Assembly: GCA_018400715.1 (NCBI GenBank)
Contig: JAGYME010000015.1
Coordinates: forward strand, 1 to 32,690
Origin: Candidatus Bipolaricaulota bacterium
Lineage (GTDB): Bacteria > Bipolaricaulota > Bipolaricaulia > M55B111
Length of the DNA: 32,690 nt
Direction of reading: 5' to 3'
Position 1 is the stretch's first letter. Every line of letters starts with the position of its first letter. The notes beneath the pieces are model-generated. The model did not search any database. It was not told the DNA's origin and worked only from the letters and a program-made list of their open reading frames with translations. The position numbers and the translations under genes were made by a program. This document shows positions 1 to 8,213 of the stretch, piece after piece.

Positions 1-13
1 GTTGTAAGGTAAA

Positions 14-43
14 TAAAAGGAAAAGAAGCGCCTCCTAGAGCGC
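14..43 (-). terminator. Possible rho-independent terminator after the isomerase-like gene
   Basis: Read on the minus strand, a short hairpin (GCG/CGC and CTC/GAG arms with a one-base bulge, three-base loop, 28-43) is followed by a pyrimidine-rich run (TTCTTTTCCTTTT). It lies about 165 bases beyond the stop of the minus-strand gene at 207. The stem is short and the run is interrupted by C, so this is a moderate call. Confidence 0.35.
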
Positions 44-86
44 CAGTTAGTTAAAAAAATTAGAAAAAAATAAAACAACTTGCATA

Positions 87-131
87 GAATGTAAAACATA
101 AGAAACCCCTACATTCCAGTTCACAACTGGA
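87..131. repeat. Two overlapping inverted repeats in the 3' flank
   Basis: GAATGTA (87-93) pairs with TACATTC (110-116). TCCAGTT (115-121) pairs with AACTGGA (125-131) across a three-base loop. The two stems share bases 115-116, so both cannot form fully at once. The surrounding 1-206 region is A/T-rich and shows no gene. The role is unknown: either part of the 3' end of the minus-strand transcript or an operator for something left of the window. Confidence 0.35.
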
Positions 132-206
132 TTTCAGCGGTTCTCAAGCACTCGTCAGTATATCAAGAATTTAAGAGAAAGTCAACAGAGAGGGGGGCGT
201 TTTAGC

Positions 207-1058
207 TTAGAGTTCAGCCAGAATAGCACTCATTAGTTGGAGAGATTCAACGACGTCGTCAAGCGAGTAAAGTTCCAGGGTCACCTTCTTCTCTCCTTCC
301 TGCTTGAGTAGGCAAGAGAAGAAACCTCGAAAGTCCAGGTTGCCAGCCCCCATCTTTAGGTGCTCGTCTTCGCTACCCATGTTATCGTGTAAGTGGAGGT
401 ACTTCGGTTCGAGTTGGAGGAAGTCACCCAGTGAAGAAGAGACGTTAGCGTGTCCGACGTCAAGGATGAAGTTTATCCCGTCAACGGCGCCAAACACCCT
501 ATTAAACTCGGTAAGAGTATCACAGAGGCCAAACGGCAAGTTTTCTACGAAGAGGGTCACGTCGTGCAGTCGGTTGTACCGTACGACCCGTTTTAACGAA
601 GAGATCGAGTTTTCTACGTACCTATCCCGCGGTTGTTTGAGGTAGTTGAGGGCATCGACGTCCGGTAGGGACTGATTGATAGTTAGGTGGCCTGGATGAA
701 TTACAAGGTCCTCGGCACCAATTTCAACTGCAAGATCTATGCTGTCTATCACTTCGTCGGTGTAAGCACGCCGGACGGCTGGATGCGGGTGGGCGATATC
801 GTCGAAGAGAAAAGGTACGTGGAGAGAGTAGTCTATCCCACGGCCCTCCTTTAACCTGATGACTTCGTCTACCCATTCATTCCCGGAAAGGGGTTTCCCC
901 AGGCCAATTTCGATTCGCTTGAAACCTAATTCTGCCTGAACGATCTCGTTAATTGCCCTGATAGGATCGTGGGGGTACATCAGAGTAGAGACTCCCAAAT
1001 TCCAATCACGACCGAATCTCCGCGAAACTTCGTCCTCTATCTCTTCTACTATAGTCAT
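207..1058 (-). CDS. Sugar phosphate isomerase/epimerase-like TIM-barrel protein
   Basis: The 283-residue protein resembles the xylose isomerase-like / AP endonuclease family 2 TIM barrel. Visible barrel-end motifs are HVPF (about residue 80), DLVIHPGH (about 118), VENLPFG (about 171), FILDVGHANV (about 196), YLHLHDN (about 220) and a closing LELY strand. The His, Glu and Asp residues in these motifs are the usual ligands of a divalent metal. The ATG at 1058 follows GAGGAGGGA with good spacing. The gene is alone in its orientation and divergent from squalene-hopene cyclase. Family members isomerise or epimerise sugars, sugar phosphates or inosose, or act as endonuclease IV. The substrate cannot be told from sequence, and the fold assignment is much firmer than the reaction. 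Confidence 0.75.
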   Translation of the reverse strand: MTIVEEIEDEVSRRFGRDWNLGVSTLMYPHDPIRAINEIVQAELGFKRIEIGLGKPLSGNEWVDEVIRLKEGRGIDYSLHVPFLFDDIAHPHPAVRRAYTDEVIDSIDLAVEIGAEDLVIHPGHLTINQSLPDVDALNYLKQPRDRYVENSISSLKRVVRYNRLHDVTLFVENLPFGLCDTLTEFNRVFGAVDGINFILDVGHANVSSSLGDFLQLEPKYLHLHDNMGSEDEHLKMGAGNLDFRGFFSCLLKQEGEKKVTLELYSLDDVVESLQLMSAILAEL

Positions 1059-1462
1059 CTTCCCTCCTCGTCAATTAACGACACGAGCGCAGACGGGGTA
1101 ATCGCATCATTTCTTGCCGGCATATTTGAAATCTTTATCCCCATTAACTTTACATTTTAACGGTACGTAACCTACCTTTTCACGTAAGGAGACGGAAAAG
1201 AGGGGAAGTTATCTACACAGGTCACGGCGCAGACGATATCTTCTGAGTCCGTACATAAACGGATACCTTGATATCGTAACATTGTTATGTTAATCTATGC
1301 TGACATTGGTAGGGAAGAATTGGTGGGGAAGAGAATATACCCGAACAAAGGTGTTGCCACGGGCTTTGAGACAGACCAGGTTATCCTGTATCCAAGTAAG
1401 TAGAGGCAACTCATTCAGCGGGTCAAGAAATTTTAGATGAAAAGAATCAGGAGGGTCAGGAG
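1059..1462. other. 404-base divergent intergenic region
   Basis: This spacer separates the minus-strand isomerase-like gene from the plus-strand cyclase. I see one good plus-strand promoter with an embedded inverted repeat (1268-1296) and a leader of about 160 bases before the cyclase start. I recognise no riboswitch class in that leader. No convincing minus-strand promoter or small gene with a ribosome binding site was found. Confidence 0.6.
1268..1296 (+). promoter_or_regulatory. Sigma-70-type promoter for shc with a spacer palindrome
   Basis: TTGATA (1268-1273) and TAATCT (1291-1296) are separated by 17 bases. Between them sits the inverted repeat TAACAT-N4-ATGTTA (1277-1292), which overlaps the first two bases of the -10 and is a natural repressor site. 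The predicted transcript would carry a leader of about 160 bases. Confidence 0.5.
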
Positions 1463-3382
1463 ATGAAACTCGACGAAGCAGTTGACACAAAAAGGTTAAC
1501 GGAAACGATCGAAGCCGCACAGGAACATCTGTTTGACATCCAGGAAGACGGAGGCTACTGGCAGGGTGACTTCAAGAGCAACCCGACGATCGAAGCAGAA
1601 CACCTGATGTTGACCCAGTTTATGGGGTTAAAAGAAGAAGAGGAATGGGAAAAGGTCGTCAATTACCTTAAACGCAAGCAACTTGAGGACGGTTCCTGGA
1701 ACATCTTCCCCGGCGGCAAAGGCGACCTATCGACGACGATCGAATGTTACTTTGCCCTCAAGCTGGCAGGAGAGTCCACGGAAAGCGATGCGTTGGTTAA
1801 GGCAAGAGAGTTTATTATGGACAGGGGCGGGATCCCCAAAGCACGGATATTTACGAAGATCTGGCTAAGCCTGTTCGGCGTCTGGGATTGGGACCGGGTG
1901 CCGGCGATGCCTCCTGAACTGATCTTCTTTCCGGACTGGTTTCCAATTAACATCTACGAGTTTGCCTCCTGGGCCAGGGGCACCATCGTACCCCTGCTTA
2001 TAGTTATTAGCAAGCAACCAGTTCATCAACTTCCAGCCGAGAAGAAACTTCCTGAATTATTCCCGGAAGGCTGGAAACCGGAAGACGAAGACGACGTGGA
2101 AAAAGACTATCCCACCTTCTCCTGGTCAAATCTATTTCAAATAGCTGACGACGCGTTGAAGTATTACAACAGGCTTCCCTGGCAACCGGGAAGGGAGAAG
2201 GCGATAAAGAAGTGTGAGAATTGGATCCTCGCCCGACAGGAAGCGGATGGGAGCTGGGGCGGAATCCAACCGCCCTGGGTTTATTCCCTACTGGCCCTGT
2301 ATATTCAGGGCTACCCGTTGGACCATCCCGATATGCAAAAGGGGATCGAGGGCCTCGACTCGTTTTCCATCGAAAACGAAGACGAATTAAAGCTACAGGC
2401 CTGCGTCTCCCCCGTCTGGGACACCGCCTGGGCTGTTCTAGCGCTGGTCGAATCGGGAATCCCCGAGGACCATCCCGAGTTGAATCGGGCGGGAGAGTGG
2501 CTATTAGACATGGAGATCCGCTCCGAGGGCGATTGGTCGGTAGACCTGGACGAAGTAGAGCCTGGAGGCTGGGCGTTTGAATTCGCCAACGAGAACTATC
2601 CCGACACCGACGACACCTCGATAGTGGTTATCGCCCTCGACGAACTCTCACTGCACGACAAGGAGAAAGAGAAGTCAGAGGCCATAGACCGCGGACTGCA
2701 GTGGTTGCTGGCGATGCAATCCTCAAATGGCGGCTGGGGGGCGTTCGACGTCGATAACGACCAGGAAATCCTGTACGAAATACCGTTTGCCGACTTTGGC
2801 GCGATAATCGACCCCCCGACCGTGGACGTTACCGCACACATACTCGAGATGATGGGGCGGCTGGGATTCGACATGAGCGACGAGCCCGTAAAACGTGGTT
2901 ACGACTACATCAGAGAGGAACAGAACGAAGACGGTTCCTGGTTCGGTCGCTGGGGAGTGAACTACATCTACGGGACCGGCTGTGTTCTTCCCGGAGTTGA
3001 AGCCCTCGACGAAGACATGTCAAAACCGTACGTGAGAAGAGCTGTGGACTGGATAAAAAATCACCAGAACGGTGACGGGGGTTGGGGGGAAACTCTGGAA
3101 TCTTACTCAGACCCTGACCTAGCCGGCGAAGGAGAGAGTACTCCTTCCCAGACGGCGTGGTCGTTGATAAGCCTGATTGCCGCCGGAGAAGAGGACAGCA
3201 TGGCGGCAAAGAGAGGAGTCGAGTACCTGTTGGAACAACAAACTGAGGACGGTACGTGGGAGGAGGAAAATTATACGGGTACGGGTTTCCCCGGTGACTT
3301 CTACATTGGCTACGTGCTCTACCGTCACTACTTCCCGCTTCTCGCCCTGGGCAGATATCGGGAAGAGATGAAAGAAAACTAG
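1463..3382 (+). CDS. shc: Squalene-hopene cyclase
   Basis: The enzyme folds squalene into hopene/hopanol, the pentacyclic hopanoid core that stiffens bacterial membranes; family members are monotopic membrane proteins. At 639 residues it has the normal family length. The catalytic acid motif reads YPDTDDTS (about residues 379-386), matching the DxDDTA box. Other class II terpene cyclase landmarks are SPVWDTAW (about 317), WAFEFANENYP before the acid motif and RWGVNYIYGTG (about 496). Repeated QW motifs are spread along the length (DGSWGG, NGGWGAF, GDGGWGE, DGTWEEE). The ATG follows a purine-rich AGGAG site. A metallophosphoesterase follows within 20 bases. No squalene synthesis genes are in the window. 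Assignment to the squalene/hopene branch rests on the overall pattern. Confidence 0.93.
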   Translation: MKLDEAVDTKRLTETIEAAQEHLFDIQEDGGYWQGDFKSNPTIEAEHLMLTQFMGLKEEEEWEKVVNYLKRKQLEDGSWNIFPGGKGDLSTTIECYFALKLAGESTESDALVKAREFIMDRGGIPKARIFTKIWLSLFGVWDWDRVPAMPPELIFFPDWFPINIYEFASWARGTIVPLLIVISKQPVHQLPAEKKLPELFPEGWKPEDEDDVEKDYPTFSWSNLFQIADDALKYYNRLPWQPGREKAIKKCENWILARQEADGSWGGIQPPWVYSLLALYIQGYPLDHPDMQKGIEGLDSFSIENEDELKLQACVSPVWDTAWAVLALVESGIPEDHPELNRAGEWLLDMEIRSEGDWSVDLDEVEPGGWAFEFANENYPDTDDTSIVVIALDELSLHDKEKEKSEAIDRGLQWLLAMQSSNGGWGAFDVDNDQEILYEIPFADFGAIIDPPTVDVTAHILEMMGRLGFDMSDEPVKRGYDYIREEQNEDGSWFGRWGVNYIYGTGCVLPGVEALDEDMSKPYVRRAVDWIKNHQNGDGGWGETLESYSDPDLAGEGESTPSQTAWSLISLIAAGEEDSMAAKRGVEYLLEQQTEDGTWEEENYTGTGFPGDFYIGYVLYRHYFPLLALGRYREEMKEN

Positions 3383-3400
3383 CTATTGGAGGCCCCAACC

Positions 3401-3907
3401 ATGGAAAAGAAAGTTCCCCGACTACTGGGGATAATGGCCGATAGCCATGAGAACATGGACAAGCTGGAGGCTGCGGTCGACCTGTTTAACGGGGAGGACG
3501 TGGACCTTGTCCTGCACGCCGGAGACTTCATCTCGCCCCTTACCGCAGACCCTCTGTCGGAGTTGAACGCGGATCTAATTGGCGTCTTTGGCAACAACGA
3601 CGGCGACAGACTGTTTCTCCGTAAGAGGTTTGCCGAGGAGGGAGTCGGGAGAATAGAGCGTAACCCCCACAGGTTTGACCTAGGGAATATAACTGTGGTC
3701 CTCGCCCATCAACCACGGCTTCTCGATATCATAAAGCGCAGCCCCGTACCGGACGTGGTAGTCTACGGCCATACACACGAGATAGATATCCAGGAGGGCA
3801 AACCACTCGTCGTAAACCCGGGAGAGGTCGGTGGATGGCTGACGGGTAGGTCAACCGTGGGGCTGCTCGATCTCAAAAAAATGTCAGTGGAAATTAGAGA
3901 TATCTAG
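3401..3907 (+). CDS. YfcE/MJ0936-type metallophosphoesterase
   Basis: This 168-residue protein has the complete calcineurin-like metal site in order: MADSHEN (D-x-H), HAGDF (GD), GNNDGD (GNxD), AHQP (H) and GHTH. Members are small Mn- or Ni-dependent phosphodiesterases acting on model diesters or cyclic nucleotides, and physiological substrates are mostly unknown. An upstream in-frame TTG at 3386 overlaps the TTGGAGG ribosome binding site, so I place the start at the ATG eight bases beyond GGAGG. The gene begins 18 bases after the shc stop and is probably cotranscribed with it. Its stop lies one base from the stop of the convergent uppP gene. Confidence 0.88.
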   Translation: MEKKVPRLLGIMADSHENMDKLEAAVDLFNGEDVDLVLHAGDFISPLTADPLSELNADLIGVFGNNDGDRLFLRKRFAEEGVGRIERNPHRFDLGNITVVLAHQPRLLDIIKRSPVPDVVVYGHTHEIDIQEGKPLVVNPGEVGGWLTGRSTVGLLDLKKMSVEIRDI

Positions 3908-3908
3908 G

Positions 3909-4703
3909 TCACAGGAAGGACCAGACCACGACTGACGCCCCAAGGGCGAAACAATAATAGGCAAACAGACTGAAGCGGCCCTTTTTTAACAGTCGTATCA
4001 GCCAGACTATCGCCAGGGCACCCGAGACCGCCGCGATGGCCGTTCCAACGATATAGGGTAGAGCCAGCTCATAAGAAAGGGGTGCGGGGTTTGAGATGAT
4101 CCCATCCCAGACCTTGAACAGAGTGGCCCCAAAGACCGCGGGCACCATGAGCAAAAAGGAGAACTCGGCGGCAAACTCCGGCTTGAGTTTTCTTCCCAGT
4201 CCCGCGGAAATCGTCACGCCGCTCCTGGACACACCGGGAAAGAGCGCAGCCGTCTGGGCTATACCGACGAGGAGGGAGTCCTTCCACGTCAGCGATTCCA
4301 TCTCCTTATGAGGCCGCCCCAGGTACCTTACCCCCGCCAGGACAAGACCGGTTACGAGAAGGCCAAATCCCGCTGCCCGGATTGAACCGAAGGCGGACTC
4401 GATGAGGTCCTGGGCAAGGAAGCCAGCGACCGCTATCGGCACCGTGGCCAGAATCAGGTTAAACAGGTACCGCCTCTCTCCGTTGGACCCGTCAAAGAGA
4501 GAAGAAATCAGCTCCCAGATCCTATTTCGGAAAAGGAACAAAACGGCGAGGAGCGTACCAAAATGGAGCAGGGCATCGAGAAGGGTATTCGTCTCCGTCT
4601 CCATGCCGAAAAAATGCTGCAGGATGACGAGGTGTCCGGAACTACTTACGGGAAGAAACTCCGTTATTCCCTGGACCAACCCCAGTATCACGTATCTTAA
4701 CAA
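3909..4703 (-). CDS. uppP: Undecaprenyl-diphosphatase (bacitracin-resistance type)
   Basis: This integral membrane enzyme dephosphorylates undecaprenyl diphosphate to the monophosphate carrier used for cell-wall and surface polysaccharides. The 264-residue sequence has the two signature segments, EFLPVSSSGHL (about residues 15-25) and PGVSRSGVT (about 157-165), and some seven to eight hydrophobic helices. The start is TTG at 4703 with GGAG four bases upstream; the sequence then runs straight into the conserved GLVQGITEF block, so little N-terminus can be missing. It is the last gene of the HAD - oxidoreductase - gltX - uppP operon, 13 bases after gltX. Confidence 0.93.
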   Translation of the reverse strand: MLRYVILGLVQGITEFLPVSSSGHLVILQHFFGMETETNTLLDALLHFGTLLAVLFLFRNRIWELISSLFDGSNGERRYLFNLILATVPIAVAGFLAQDLIESAFGSIRAAGFGLLVTGLVLAGVRYLGRPHKEMESLTWKDSLLVGIAQTAALFPGVSRSGVTISAGLGRKLKPEFAAEFSFLLMVPAVFGATLFKVWDGIISNPAPLSYELALPYIVGTAIAAVSGALAIVWLIRLLKKGRFSLFAYYCFALGASVVVWSFL

Positions 4704-4716
4704 GGCTCTCCTACCC

Positions 4717-6015
4717 TTAGAACTCTGCTGCCCTGCGGAGGCGGTCCACCGTCTTCCGCGGGCCGACGAGCTCCATGGTCTCGAATAGACCTGGTGATAC
4801 AGTCCTACCCGTTAACGCAACACGGCAGAGCTGGGCAATGTCGCCCAGGCCTCCGCCGTTTTCGTCCAGGTAGTCCCTCGTGACCTCCTCTAATTGTTCT
4901 GGCCGAAACTCCTCCTCGGGTAGAGCTGCAAGCTCGTCCGCCAGGCCACCGAGCAACTTCTGCGCCCTCTCTTCTACATAATCAGCAAGAGGGGTGTCGT
5001 CGTAGTCTAATTCCTCGTCGATCACGAAGGTGCTTGCTTCCGCCAGGTCGGCGAGAGTCTTGTTCCTCTCCCGCAGGGACTCCACGGTCCCGGAAAACTT
5101 GTCGGGCGGGAGTTTCTCCAATTCCTCGCGACTGTAAAAGTTCTCTTCGATGAGGTAATTCTTGAGCAGCCCCCCAAGTTCTTTGGGGTCCTTTCTCCCC
5201 ATCCACTGATGGTTGAGCCATAACAACTTGTCTTCGTCAAAGACGGCCGAGCTGCCGCCCACCCTTTCGAGTGAGAAGTACTCGACCAGCTCTTCGGGAG
5301 AAAAGATCTCCTGGTCGCCGTGCGACCATCCGAGCCTGGCAAGGAAGTTGACCAGTCCTTCGGGGAGATAACCCCTCTCCTTATAGCTCAACACGGACGT
5401 CGCTCCATGTCTCTTGCTCAGCCTCTTTCCGTCCTTTCCCAAGATCATCGGGAAGTGGGCAAAGCCCGGTGGGTCTATCTCCAGGGCCGAGTAAACGAGG
5501 AGCTGTTTGGGGGTATTGTTCAGGTGATCGTCCCCCCGCATGACGTGAGTTATTCCCAGCTCCGCGTCGTCCACCACACAGGCAAAGTTGTAGGTGAAGG
5601 TACTGTCCGAGCGCCGGATAACGAAGTCCTTCAGCTCGTCCGTGGAAAAACTGACGTTCCCCAGGACCAGGTCTTCGACAACGACCTCTTCTCCGCCGGG
5701 GACCCTGAACCAGAGCGCTCCCTCCGATTCGTAAACGCGCCCCTCGTCGAGGAGCTCGTCGGCGCTCTCCTGGTACAGCGACGTCCTATTCGTCTGCCTG
5801 TAGTACTCATCCCAGTTAAGCTCCAGCCAGGAGAGGGAATCCTTTATTTCCTCAATAGATTCCTCCGTCGACCTGGACTGATCCGTGTCCTCTATCCTGA
5901 GGATAAACTCTCCGCCCCTGTTTCTTGCGAACAACCAATTAAATAGCGCTGTCCTCGCCCCACCGACGTGTAGATACCCAGTGGGAGAGGGAGCAAATCT
6001 TACTCTAGTCGACAT
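4717..6015 (-). CDS. gltX: Glutamyl-tRNA synthetase with a shortened internal segment
   Basis: This class I synthetase attaches glutamate to tRNA. The N-terminus has FAPSPTGYLHVGGARTALF (HIGH-type motif). KLSKRHG near residue 197 is the KMSKS motif. The helical anticodon-binding part ends with the family-typical LTGRTVSPGLFE and GPRKTVDRL. At 432 residues it is shorter than the usual 460-490. The missing part is mainly the stretch after about residue 95, where YESEG joins directly to ALWFRVP. Most bacterial enzymes carry about 35 residues there, in many cases including the zinc-binding Cys/His segment. The anticodon domain is present, so it is not the short tRNA-Asp-modifying GluQ-RS. The ATG at 6015 has TGGAG ten bases upstream, inside the 16-base gap after the oxidoreductase. 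Confidence 0.93.
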   Translation of the reverse strand: MSTRVRFAPSPTGYLHVGGARTALFNWLFARNRGGEFILRIEDTDQSRSTEESIEEIKDSLSWLELNWDEYYRQTNRTSLYQESADELLDEGRVYESEGALWFRVPGGEEVVVEDLVLGNVSFSTDELKDFVIRRSDSTFTYNFACVVDDAELGITHVMRGDDHLNNTPKQLLVYSALEIDPPGFAHFPMILGKDGKRLSKRHGATSVLSYKERGYLPEGLVNFLARLGWSHGDQEIFSPEELVEYFSLERVGGSSAVFDEDKLLWLNHQWMGRKDPKELGGLLKNYLIEENFYSREELEKLPPDKFSGTVESLRERNKTLADLAEASTFVIDEELDYDDTPLADYVEERAQKLLGGLADELAALPEEEFRPEQLEEVTRDYLDENGGGLGDIAQLCRVALTGRTVSPGLFETMELVGPRKTVDRLRRAAEF

Positions 6016-6031
6016 ACGTTATCGGCTCCAG

Positions 6032-7375
6032 TTATCGTGATTTGTGGTTCGTGTCCTCAACTATTCCTTCCGCCGCGATCATGCCCGTTATAGCGGAGTA
6101 GACGATTCCGCGGGAATGGCCTGACGCGTCCCCGGCAACGTAAAATCCGTCGAAGTTGGTCTCCAGATCCTTTGTCACCTGATATTTCGTATCGTAAAAC
6201 TTTATCTCCGGGGCATACAACAGGGTGTTGTCCGACGTCACACCTTCGATTATGTTGTTCAACCTCTCCAGGCCTTCGGTCAGGTTAACGGTCACCCGGT
6301 CGGGAAGGGCCATAGAAATGTCGCCCGGAGTGTGGTCAGTTAACGTCGGCTTGTACGGAACCCTGCTTATGCGCTTCGCCGTTGACCTCCTTCCGTTGTT
6401 CAAGTCCTTTAACCTCTGCAGGATTGGCTTTCCTCCGCCGATGGTGTTTGCAAGCTTGGCGATGGATCTTCCGTACCTGGTCGTGTCCTCAACGGGGTCC
6501 GTAAGCGTGATCCGAGACAGAAGGGCGAAGTTGGTTACGTTGGACTTGTTGCTGTTTTCGGCGTGGCCGTTGATCAACATGAAGTCCTCAAACGGCTCCT
6601 TTACCACGAACCCACGGGGATTGGTACAGAACGTTCTCACCAGATCATCGTACGTCTCCGTCCGCAACCTGAACTTGGCATCGTACATCACTTCTTCTAT
6701 CGGTTGGTATATCTCGGCGGGAAACTCTACCCTGACCCCCACGTCGATGGGGCCGTAGTTGGTGGTAACCCCCAGCGACTTTGCCTGCTCACGGAGCCAG
6801 TAAGCTCCCGACCGCCCCGGAGCGGCAAGAACGTAGGGAGCGCGGTACGTCTCACCCTCTGTCGTCAGTTCGTAGTATTCACCGTCGTAGCTGATCTCCT
6901 CTACTTTGGTCTCCAGGTCAAACTCCAGGTCCTTATCAACGAGGTAATTATAGAAGTTGTTGATTACCTCGCGGATCTTCTTAGTGCCAATGTGCCTCTG
7001 CTTGCCCGGAATAAACTCTATGCCGTACTTACCGGCCTTCTTTTTGAGCTTCCGTAGCCCTTCCTCCGATTCTCCGGAGTAGGTACTGCCCCCTCCGTAG
7101 TCGGCAAAGACCTGATCAATTTCGTCGATATACGGCAAGAGTTCCTCGCCCTTACGACCGAAAGTGCTGGGATCTCCCCCAATCTTTGGCGTTAGGTTGA
7201 GTTTGCCGTCCGAGAAGGCCCCAGCTCCTCCGATCCCGTAGGTGATGCTTTCTCTTTCCTTTGGGGGGAGGCCTCTTTCCAGGACTACTACGGACAGGTC
7301 CGAATCGAGGAATTTACTCCCCGCGAACAACCCTGCCGGCCCTGCACCGATTAACACAACGTCTCTCTTCTTCAT
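6032..7375 (-). CDS. FAD-dependent oxidoreductase (COG2509-type)
   Basis: The 447-residue protein opens with a dinucleotide-binding fold, VVLIGAGPAGLFAG (about residues 6-19), followed by VVLERG at the end of strand 2. Later flavoprotein elements are APYVLAAPGRSG and, near the C-terminus, GFYVAGDASGHSRGIVYSA, the second FAD-contacting block. The closest family I recognise is the uncharacterised NAD(P)/FAD-dependent dehydrogenases of the COG2509 group, related to HI0933-like proteins. No substrate is known for that group. Its ATG overlaps the stop of the upstream HAD gene (ATGA), which indicates translational coupling. Confidence 0.82.
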   Translation of the reverse strand: MKKRDVVLIGAGPAGLFAGSKFLDSDLSVVVLERGLPPKERESITYGIGGAGAFSDGKLNLTPKIGGDPSTFGRKGEELLPYIDEIDQVFADYGGGSTYSGESEEGLRKLKKKAGKYGIEFIPGKQRHIGTKKIREVINNFYNYLVDKDLEFDLETKVEEISYDGEYYELTTEGETYRAPYVLAAPGRSGAYWLREQAKSLGVTTNYGPIDVGVRVEFPAEIYQPIEEVMYDAKFRLRTETYDDLVRTFCTNPRGFVVKEPFEDFMLINGHAENSNKSNVTNFALLSRITLTDPVEDTTRYGRSIAKLANTIGGGKPILQRLKDLNNGRRSTAKRISRVPYKPTLTDHTPGDISMALPDRVTVNLTEGLERLNNIIEGVTSDNTLLYAPEIKFYDTKYQVTKDLETNFDGFYVAGDASGHSRGIVYSAITGMIAAEGIVEDTNHKSR

Positions 7376-8130
7376 GATAGCTTTATTCTCCTTGAGTTAA
7401 AATCATCAGATAGGTCTAAAATCCCCAGACCAAAGATCTCTTTCAGGTCTTCGACGACGAAGTCCGGTTCGGGATATTCCTCCTCCGGGACGGGTTCGTC
7501 TTCGTCCGGATTTCTTCTCCACACGACGGGCAGGCCCGCATTCTTCGCGCCCTGCACGTCGTATTTGTGCGAGTTCCCCACGTAGATGGATTCCTCCGGC
7601 GTGGAACCGAGCTTCTCCAACGTAAGATAGAATATTTCGGGGTCCGGCTTTACCAACCCATGATCGCCACTCACTACTACCTCGTCAAACAAATCCTCGA
7701 TTCCCAGATGGCGGATCTTCGCCCACTGGAGGCTCGAGGGGCCGTTGGTGAGGAGACCCAATTTAACGTGACCTCTTAACTCCCCCAACACGTCAACGGT
7801 CTCCGGGAACAAAGCAAGTTCCGCTTCCCTGATCTCGTCAAATCTGTTGGCACACCTCAATATCCTCTTACGGGAGAACCCATCGAGGGGTTCGAGCAAA
7901 CTCCAAACTAGCCTCTTCCTGAAGGAAATCTCCGGGTGTTCTACCCGTCCATCTATAGCTCCCGGAAACTGCCGCTTGAACTCATCCTGGTAGTCCTCAG
8001 GGGTAAATGGGAGGTCATCTACGCTCTCGACCTCAAAACACCGTAAAATAGAACTTTCCAGGTCTTCTTTGTAAGTACATAGGGTACCGTCGAGGTCGAA
8101 AACGACGGTGGTTAACTGATCTATTTCCAT
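7372..8130 (-). CDS. HAD-superfamily hydrolase
   Basis: This 252-residue protein is a probable small-molecule phosphatase of the haloacid dehalogenase superfamily. Motif I is VFDLDGTLC (about residue 10) with the nucleophile and acid Asp pair. Motif II is LLTNGPSS (about 135), motif III has the Lys of HGLVKPDPE (about 166), and motif IV is YVGNSHKYDVQGAKNAG (about 186). The sequence between motifs I and II is a helical type-1 cap as in phosphoglycolate phosphatase relatives. It is the first gene of the operon that includes gltX and uppP. AAGGTG precedes the ATG at 8130. The substrate is unknown. Confidence 0.85.
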   Translation of the reverse strand: MEIDQLTTVVFDLDGTLCTYKEDLESSILRCFEVESVDDLPFTPEDYQDEFKRQFPGAIDGRVEHPEISFRKRLVWSLLEPLDGFSRKRILRCANRFDEIREAELALFPETVDVLGELRGHVKLGLLTNGPSSLQWAKIRHLGIEDLFDEVVVSGDHGLVKPDPEIFYLTLEKLGSTPEESIYVGNSHKYDVQGAKNAGLPVVWRRNPDEDEPVPEEEYPEPDFVVEDLKEIFGLGILDLSDDFNSRRIKLS

Positions 8131-8141
8131 TTAGACACACC

Positions 8142-8170
8142 TTGTATTCAAATTCTTCAACCAGTATAAG
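8142..8170 (+). promoter_or_regulatory. Promoter for rsmD
   Basis: TTGTAT (8142-8147) and TATAAG (8165-8170) are spaced by 17 bases. The -10 matches five of six consensus positions. Transcription would start near 8177, about 37 bases before the rsmD ATG. Confidence 0.45.
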
Positions 8171-8199
8171 ATAGTATGGTCGTTCAATTTCTCAATCAA
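8171..8199 (-). promoter_or_regulatory. Promoter for the HAD - gltX - uppP operon
   Basis: On the minus strand TTGATT (8194-8199) and TACTAT (8171-8176) are spaced by 17 bases. It directly abuts the divergent rsmD promoter, so the two -10 elements are adjacent in an 83-base spacer and the two polymerases would compete. Confidence 0.45.
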
Positions 8200-8213
8200 C
8201 CTTCGTTACGGTT

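Noticed and set aside
1209-1217. DnaA-box-like TTATCTACA
   Set aside because: Single copy with a mismatch at a conserved position, no cluster and no dnaA or dnaN nearby.
2910-3398. 162-codon open frame on the minus strand inside shc
   Set aside because: Antisense shadow of a gene with strong family identity; low-complexity Arg/Ser/Pro-rich product and no binding site. The same applies to the long plus-strand frames inside gltX (5320-5946), pckA (11587-12225) and the aconitase X large subunit (30042-30650).
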